The notes under the pieces were generated by a model, which was not told where the DNA came from, did not search any database, and was given only the letters and a program-made list of their open reading frames with translations. Positions 6,463 through 10,188 of a stretch of DNA of 10,188 nt are shown piece by piece (the stretch's first letter is position 1; the number at the start of each line of letters is the position of its first letter). Both the position numbers and the translations under genes were made by a program. This DNA is from CAYRIF01 sp964424205 (GTDB taxonomy: Bacteria; Bacteroidota; Bacteroidia; Cytophagales; Cyclobacteriaceae): assembly GCA_964424205.1 (NCBI GenBank), contig CAYRIF010000128.1:1-10188 (forward strand), given 5' to 3'.

Positions 6463-7236
6463 ATGAAAAACTATTCTAAATATACCATGCGTTTGTTACT
6501 CATAATTTTGGTGCTATTGGTTTCTATAGGAAAAACTATTGCCCAAGAAAAAAAATTCGAAATCATTTACCTGAAAGATGGCTCCGTCCTCAAAGGAAAT
6601 ATAACAGAACAAGTGACCAATGATTTTTTAACATTGAAATTACGAAACGGACAAGAAATCACTGTTTTTCATGAAGAGGTAGTAAAAATAAAATATAATC
6701 AAAAGGCAGCAAAATATTATAAAAAAGAGAAAGGCTTCTTTCATCAGGCTACAATAGGATCGTCATGGAAAGGATCACAAAGGTTCGGTGGCAACCAACC
6801 CTATTTTTCTGCAGAGACAATCCATGGGTATCAGTTTAAACGTGCACTGAGAATCGGATTGGGTGCGGGTTGGGATTATCATCCTGATTTTCATATTGTC
6901 CCTGTTTTTGTAAGCATCGGAGGTGATATTGGGAAGCTTAGAATTGTACCCACCTACTTTGCCAATGCTGGCTATGGCATGGCATGGGAGCGGCACAACT
7001 CTGATGTGAGCGAAGAGGCTATTTATGAAGATGTGACTGGTGGTTTGATGCTACATTTTGGTGGCGGACTGAAAATTAAATTGAGTAAGACCGCTTTGAT
7101 TTTTAATGTGGGCTATAAAATCCAAAATCTTGCTACCGAAAGAAGTTTTTTTGATTGGCAGGGAAGAATTAGTAGCATTAATGATACTGACCGAAAGCTC
7201 AATCGGCTGACCATTGCTGTGGGGGTAGTTTTTTAG
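6463..7236 (+). CDS. Signal-peptide-bearing, outer-membrane barrel-like protein
   Basis: The 257-residue product begins MKNYSKYTMR followed by a hydrophobic core and a cleavage-like TIAQ|EKK near residue 28, so it is exported. A short N-terminal module (33-78) has the pattern IIYLKDGSVLKGNITEQ...EITVFHEEVVKIKY, common at the start of Bacteroidota surface proteins. Residues about 95-257 are rich in Gly and aromatic residues in alternating strands (IGLGAGWDYH, FVSIGGDIGKLRIVP, GGLMLHFGGGLKIKL, ALIFNVGYKI) and end in a terminal Phe (RLTIAVGVVF), typical of small outer-membrane beta-barrels. An in-frame ATG at 6400 would overlap the previous gene and spoil the signal peptide, so I use 6463, seven bases after the previous stop. 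Function unknown; the context suggests it works with the lipoproteins upstream. Confidence 0.78.
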   Translation: MKNYSKYTMRLLLIILVLLVSIGKTIAQEKKFEIIYLKDGSVLKGNITEQVTNDFLTLKLRNGQEITVFHEEVVKIKYNQKAAKYYKKEKGFFHQATIGSSWKGSQRFGGNQPYFSAETIHGYQFKRALRIGLGAGWDYHPDFHIVPVFVSIGGDIGKLRIVPTYFANAGYGMAWERHNSDVSEEAIYEDVTGGLMLHFGGGLKIKLSKTALIFNVGYKIQNLATERSFFDWQGRISSINDTDRKLNRLTIAVGVVF

Positions 7237-7296
7237 CTAAGTACTATGTCTTATATCTAATAGCTGGATTTAATTAATAAGAGGATGGCGTCATTT

Positions 7297-7342
7297 CGGA
7301 ATTTTTCTTCCTATTTTTTATTTTGAGGAAGAGAAATGTCCG
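7297..7342. repeat. Strong hairpin in the convergent spacer, REP-like
   Basis: The arms at 7297-7312 and 7326-7342 pair over 16 bp with one G.T wobble and one bulged G, around a 13-base T-rich loop. It begins CGGAATTTTTCTTCC and closes GGAAGAGAAATGTCCG. No T-run follows on either strand, so it is not a standard terminator, although it lies between convergent genes and could slow both transcripts. The flanks (GTCATTTCGG before, AATCTCCTTT after) resemble dispersed palindromic repeats I associate with Bacteroidota genomes. Membership in such a family is an inference. Confidence 0.6.
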
Positions 7343-7364
7343 TAATCTCCTTTAGATACCGTAT

Positions 7365-7398
7365 AAATTAAACCCTTTTAAAATGTAGGGCTTAATTT
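7365..7398. terminator. Hairpin, possible terminator between convergent genes
   Basis: AAATTAA (7365-7371) pairs with TTAATTT (7392-7398), and CCCT (7373-7376) with AGGG (7387-7390), separated by one A/C mismatch, with a 10-base loop. It lies about 40 bases past the oxidoreductase stop on the minus strand and about 130 past the barrel-protein stop on the plus strand. The + strand side ends in TTAATTTTAT, a modest T-rich tail. The closing stem is mostly A-T pairs, so this is a moderate candidate. Confidence 0.35.
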
Positions 7399-7437
7399 TA
7401 TGGCATGACGTGCATTTTGATGATAGCACTAAGGTTA

Positions 7438-9015
7438 CTAATCTTCTGTCTTTTTTTTCTCAATCTTACTCATTCCCCGCTCGGCAATGGCAGTGATGGA
7501 TAGCGAAGGATTCACCCCGGGATTCGCAGAAATCATGGCGCCGTCAAATACATACATATTTTTATAGCCAAATACTTTGTTGTCTTTATCAATCACACCT
7601 TCTGCCACATTTTTACCCATTACTGCACCGCCAAGTACATGCGCCGTTGAGGGAATGCCGGTAATCGTTTCATTGGCAACCACCATGGGTTTAGCGTTAA
7701 TTATTTTTGAATACTGATTGGCTATTTTATGTGCTTCGGGGATAAAAGCGGTCGGTGATTTTTCACCTCCTACGCTGGATTGTACCCCAAAAAATCCTTT
7801 TTTTAGGGATAATGTGCTATCTAAATGTTGCATGAAAAGTAAAAGAGAAGTGCGCTTGCCAAAATCATTTACAAAGAATACTTTCAGCCAATTCAATGGC
7901 GCTCTTAAAGGTGTAACAATGAATTTGAATAGCCGCTTAAAGAAATGCTTTTCGCTGACCATGGGTAGCATTAACATTCGCCAGAACCCAGAACCTTTGC
8001 CATACCGCACCGGTTCAAGGTGACTGTTTTCATCAAGTTCTAGTATCGAACCAATCGCTATTCCCTTCCACATATCTTTGTCTTTATCTAACGTCACATT
8101 AAATATGATTGCCTCGTTATTTGTCCTCACCATATCGCCAACTCGTGCGCTCAGGTTTGGCAGTGATTGCTCCTTTAGCTTAAGCAACAAGGGAACTGTC
8201 CCTAATACACCGCCTGAAAAAATAACACCTGCTGTTCTTAGTTTTTTTTCTTTGGAAAAGTAGCGCGTTGATTTTTTGAACGTCACCTCATAGCCTGTTG
8301 CGCCATCTTTTTGATCAAGCGGAATCACATTTTTTACTTGATGTTCAGCGAGAATATCTACGCCTAGTTTTTGGGCGAGGTAGAGGTAGTTCTTGTCCAG
8401 CGTATTTTTAGCATTGTACCTACATCCGGTCATGCAGGCACCGCAAAAAACACAGCCCGTTCGGTCTGGCCCTTCTCCGTGGAAGTAGGGATCTTTTACT
8501 GTTTTGTTAGCTTCGCCAAAATGGATACTCACTTTGGTTGGACTAAAATCCTTTTCTTTCCCTAGTTGCTTCGCGAGGGTTTTTACTGCCAAATCACTTG
8601 CTGCCAGGTTTGGGTTTACTGCCGCGCCTAACATTTTCCATGCGGTTTCATAAAACGGGGCTAGTTCCCCTTCCCAATTGGTGAGACCTGCCCAAGAGCC
8701 ATGATTGAAAAAAGCACTTTTTGGTTTGGGAAGTGTATTGGCATAGACCAATGATCCACCACCTACACCCACACCACTTACAATAGACACATGCCTGAAA
8801 AATGTAATCTTTTGGATGCCGAAAAGTTTTAACTTAGGCATCCAAAGCCATTTTTTTAGGTGCCAGTTGGTTTTTGGAAAGTCTTTTGCTTTGAACCACT
8901 TTCCTTTTTCAATGACCAGCACTTTGTACCCTTTTTCGGCAAGCCTTAATGCCGAAACAGACCCACCAAACCCTGAGCCAATAATTATATAATCGTATTT
9001 TTGGGATAAATTCAA
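7438..9015 (-). CDS. GMC-family FAD-dependent oxidoreductase (cholesterol-oxidase-like)
   Basis: The product is 525 residues. An N-terminal FAD-binding Rossmann fold is shown by DYIIIGSGFGGSVSALRLAE (8-27) and the acidic strand end VLVIEKG, followed by the flavin-anchoring GVGVGGGSLVYAN (81-93). The C-terminal GMC domain has STAHVLGG with His459 in the usual active-site position, and the FAD-closing stretch DGAMISANPGVNPSLSITAIAER (491-513). A CxxCxxCxxxC motif (Cys188, 191, 194, 198) is followed by RYNAKNTLDKNYLYLA, which I recognise from the ChoD-like cholesterol/steroid oxidase branch. GMC enzymes oxidise alcohols with FAD; the substrate here is unknown and sterol is only one possibility. 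There is no signal peptide. No ATG exists between the upstream in-frame stop (9025-9027) and the FAD motif, so the start is the TTG at 9013-9015. It converges with the barrel-protein gene. Confidence 0.9.
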   Translation of the reverse strand: MNLSQKYDYIIIGSGFGGSVSALRLAEKGYKVLVIEKGKWFKAKDFPKTNWHLKKWLWMPKLKLFGIQKITFFRHVSIVSGVGVGGGSLVYANTLPKPKSAFFNHGSWAGLTNWEGELAPFYETAWKMLGAAVNPNLAASDLAVKTLAKQLGKEKDFSPTKVSIHFGEANKTVKDPYFHGEGPDRTGCVFCGACMTGCRYNAKNTLDKNYLYLAQKLGVDILAEHQVKNVIPLDQKDGATGYEVTFKKSTRYFSKEKKLRTAGVIFSGGVLGTVPLLLKLKEQSLPNLSARVGDMVRTNNEAIIFNVTLDKDKDMWKGIAIGSILELDENSHLEPVRYGKGSGFWRMLMLPMVSEKHFFKRLFKFIVTPLRAPLNWLKVFFVNDFGKRTSLLLFMQHLDSTLSLKKGFFGVQSSVGGEKSPTAFIPEAHKIANQYSKIINAKPMVVANETITGIPSTAHVLGGAVMGKNVAEGVIDKDNKVFGYKNMYVFDGAMISANPGVNPSLSITAIAERGMSKIEKKKTED

Positions 9016-9100
9016 TTGTGTAGTTTAAAGTTAATTAAGAACGCTTTGAAGGTGGTTAGCTTTTTAAAGGTTACGGCTTATGCGTTGACTTTTCATTCTG

Positions 9101-10188
9101 CTAGTTTCCTGTTATTCCGTTTATAAATGTTTCTACAAATTCAACAATTTGCTTTAATATTTTATCGCCTAATTTCTTGCGTTTTAATACACTTGGTTTT
9201 TCGCCTTCAATTAAATCCAACACTTCATCTCTCAAAGGTTCTCTTTCGGCATACAGATAGTTTTCTATTAATTTCTGTGTTTTTTCTGCCGATAAATTTT
9301 CTTTTTGTACTAAGTTATTAAATGCTTTTTTCTGCTCTTCATTCCAAAATACTTCAAAGGCTTCTGGAATATCGTCTGTGTCGGCTATTGTTGGTAGATT
9401 TTCTTCTATAAATTTCTGAATTAATTCTCGCTTACTTCTTAAATTTACTTCTGTATTCAGCAAGTTGGCAATTTCTTGTTCTGTTTTAGTTACGTCTTTT
9501 TGTGTGTCCGATTTTAGTTTAATCAATAACTGAATAATGTAATTTACATTGATTTCGTCTCTGTGAATTAACTCCAATTCAAAATCTACATCATCTAAAA
9601 TAGATACTTTTTCTACGGCATTATCGCTTTTTACTTTTTGCCACAAATCCAAATACTTGCTTTTGTAATCTTCAAACAATTGCTGGTTCATTGCCAAATC
9701 TTCCCACTTAAAATCTGAGAAGGCGTTTAGTATATTCCTAATGCGCATTAGTTGACGAAATGCCTTGATAAATGCCAATTCATCATCTTCCGAAACTAAA
9801 GCGTTGACACTATCAACCGTGGGTACTATAGCTATTAAATTGATATATGCTTCATCAAATTTTTCTACATAATCATCATAGGGTTCCATTATGATTACAT
9901 CAATGGCTTCTTTGTTGCTAAACAAGGTGATGGCTTCATCTGTTGCTTTTTTTAAATTCCTAAAAACAACGATGTTTCCTTGTGATTTTTGTTCGTTTAG
10001 TATTCTATTGGTTCGTGAATAGGCTTGAATTAAACCGTGATATTTTAGGTTTTTATCTACATACAACGTGTTTAATGGCGGGCTGTCAAAACCTGTAAGA
10101 AACATATTGACTACCAACAAAATATCAATTTTACGTTCTTTTACTTTCTTTGAAATATCATTGTAGTAATTGTAAAACGACTGACTGT
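9101..10188 (-). CDS. hsdR: Type I restriction endonuclease R subunit, C-terminal part (cut by window edge)
   Basis: Coding sequence enters at the right edge and runs 361 residues to a TAG stop at 9101. No start is visible; a TTG at 10120 is internal, since the frame is open and conserved upstream (KIDILLVVN). The visible part begins in the second RecA-like motor domain: motif V in NMFLTGFD and motif VI in GLIQAYSRTNR, parts of the ATP-driven DNA translocase. Next come NIVVFRNLKKATDEAITLF and a long helical C-terminal domain (about the last 250 residues) that docks on the methylase core. The order and wording follow EcoR124 HsdR, so I place it in that (type IC) group. The nuclease and first motor domains, hsdM and hsdS should lie beyond the window. 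It is visibly more AT-rich than the oxidoreductase next door, which fits acquisition by transfer. Confidence 0.93.
   Translation of the reverse strand, partial: SQSFYNYYNDISKKVKERKIDILLVVNMFLTGFDSPPLNTLYVDKNLKYHGLIQAYSRTNRILNEQKSQGNIVVFRNLKKATDEAITLFSNKEAIDVIIMEPYDDYVEKFDEAYINLIAIVPTVDSVNALVSEDDELAFIKAFRQLMRIRNILNAFSDFKWEDLAMNQQLFEDYKSKYLDLWQKVKSDNAVEKVSILDDVDFELELIHRDEINVNYIIQLLIKLKSDTQKDVTKTEQEIANLLNTEVNLRSKRELIQKFIEENLPTIADTDDIPEAFEVFWNEEQKKAFNNLVQKENLSAEKTQKLIENYLYAEREPLRDEVLDLIEGEKPSVLKRKKLGDKILKQIVEFVETFINGITGN

Noticed and set aside
7718..8565. Plus-strand frames of 61-101 codons opposite the oxidoreductase gene
   Set aside because: Shadows of a well-supported gene with complete FAD and GMC motifs on the other strand.
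9016..9100. Promoter for the oxidoreductase gene (TAACTTTA on the minus strand at 9026-9033)
   Set aside because: It misses the final G of the consensus, has no -33 partner, and would start transcription almost on top of the TTG start codon.
10118..10120. TTG at 10120 as the start of a 339-residue protein
   Set aside because: The same frame is open to the window edge and reads conserved R-subunit sequence upstream (motif V begins there), so the TTG is an internal Leu codon.
1..10188. CRISPR array, riboswitch, insertion sequence, intact tRNA or rRNA
   Set aside because: No regularly spaced repeats, transposase, conserved aptamer core or complete RNA gene was seen on either strand.

Overview
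The window looks like chromosomal DNA from a member of the Bacteroidota. The base composition is AT-rich. Starts lack Shine-Dalgarno sequences, and -7 boxes of the TAnnTTTG type sit in the divergent spacer. The protein set also fits: an S8 peptidase with the Bacteroidota-style long insertion, LVIVD-repeat and lipocalin-like lipoproteins, and a small outer-membrane barrel protein. I cannot place it below phylum level. A run of exactly 100 Ns (5642-5741) shows the source is a scaffolded draft or metagenome assembly.

Layout. Positions 1-120 hold the 3' end of a tRNA-like sequence, broken by an 18-bp perfect palindrome and followed by a strong terminator. Positions 228-1838 (minus) encode a secreted subtilisin-family peptidase. 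The 192-bp spacer at 1866-2057 is divergent and carries a candidate -7 box for each side. A two-gene plus-strand operon follows: fumarylacetoacetase (fahA, 2058-3332) and a flavin reductase-family protein (3345-4241), which points to tyrosine/homogentisate catabolism. After a long imperfect hairpin comes a plus-strand run of envelope genes: an LVIVD-repeat lipoprotein (4383 into the gap), the C-terminal part of a small lipocalin-like protein emerging from the gap (5742-6011), a second small lipocalin-like lipoprotein (6030-6455), and a signal-peptide-bearing barrel-like protein (6463-7236). A 201-bp convergent spacer with two hairpins separates these from a minus-strand GMC-family flavin oxidoreductase (7438-9015) that starts with TTG. 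The right edge (9101-10188, minus) is the C-terminal third or so of a type I restriction endonuclease R subunit of the EcoR124 type, cut by the window end.

How the genes relate. FahA catalyses the last step of tyrosine breakdown, and its neighbour belongs to a family that binds FMN. The four envelope genes at 4383-7236 are spaced closely enough to be one transcript and probably form a surface-associated set of unknown role. The restriction gene is visibly more AT-rich than its neighbour and is probably part of a horizontally acquired defence locus continuing beyond the window.

I did not find a clearly undescribed system. The best leads are the palindrome-interrupted tRNA remnant, the lipoprotein/barrel cassette around the gap, the four-cysteine motif in the GMC oxidoreductase, and the extended flavin reductase next to fahA. 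One open reading frame runs straight through the N gap and should not be trusted as a single gene.
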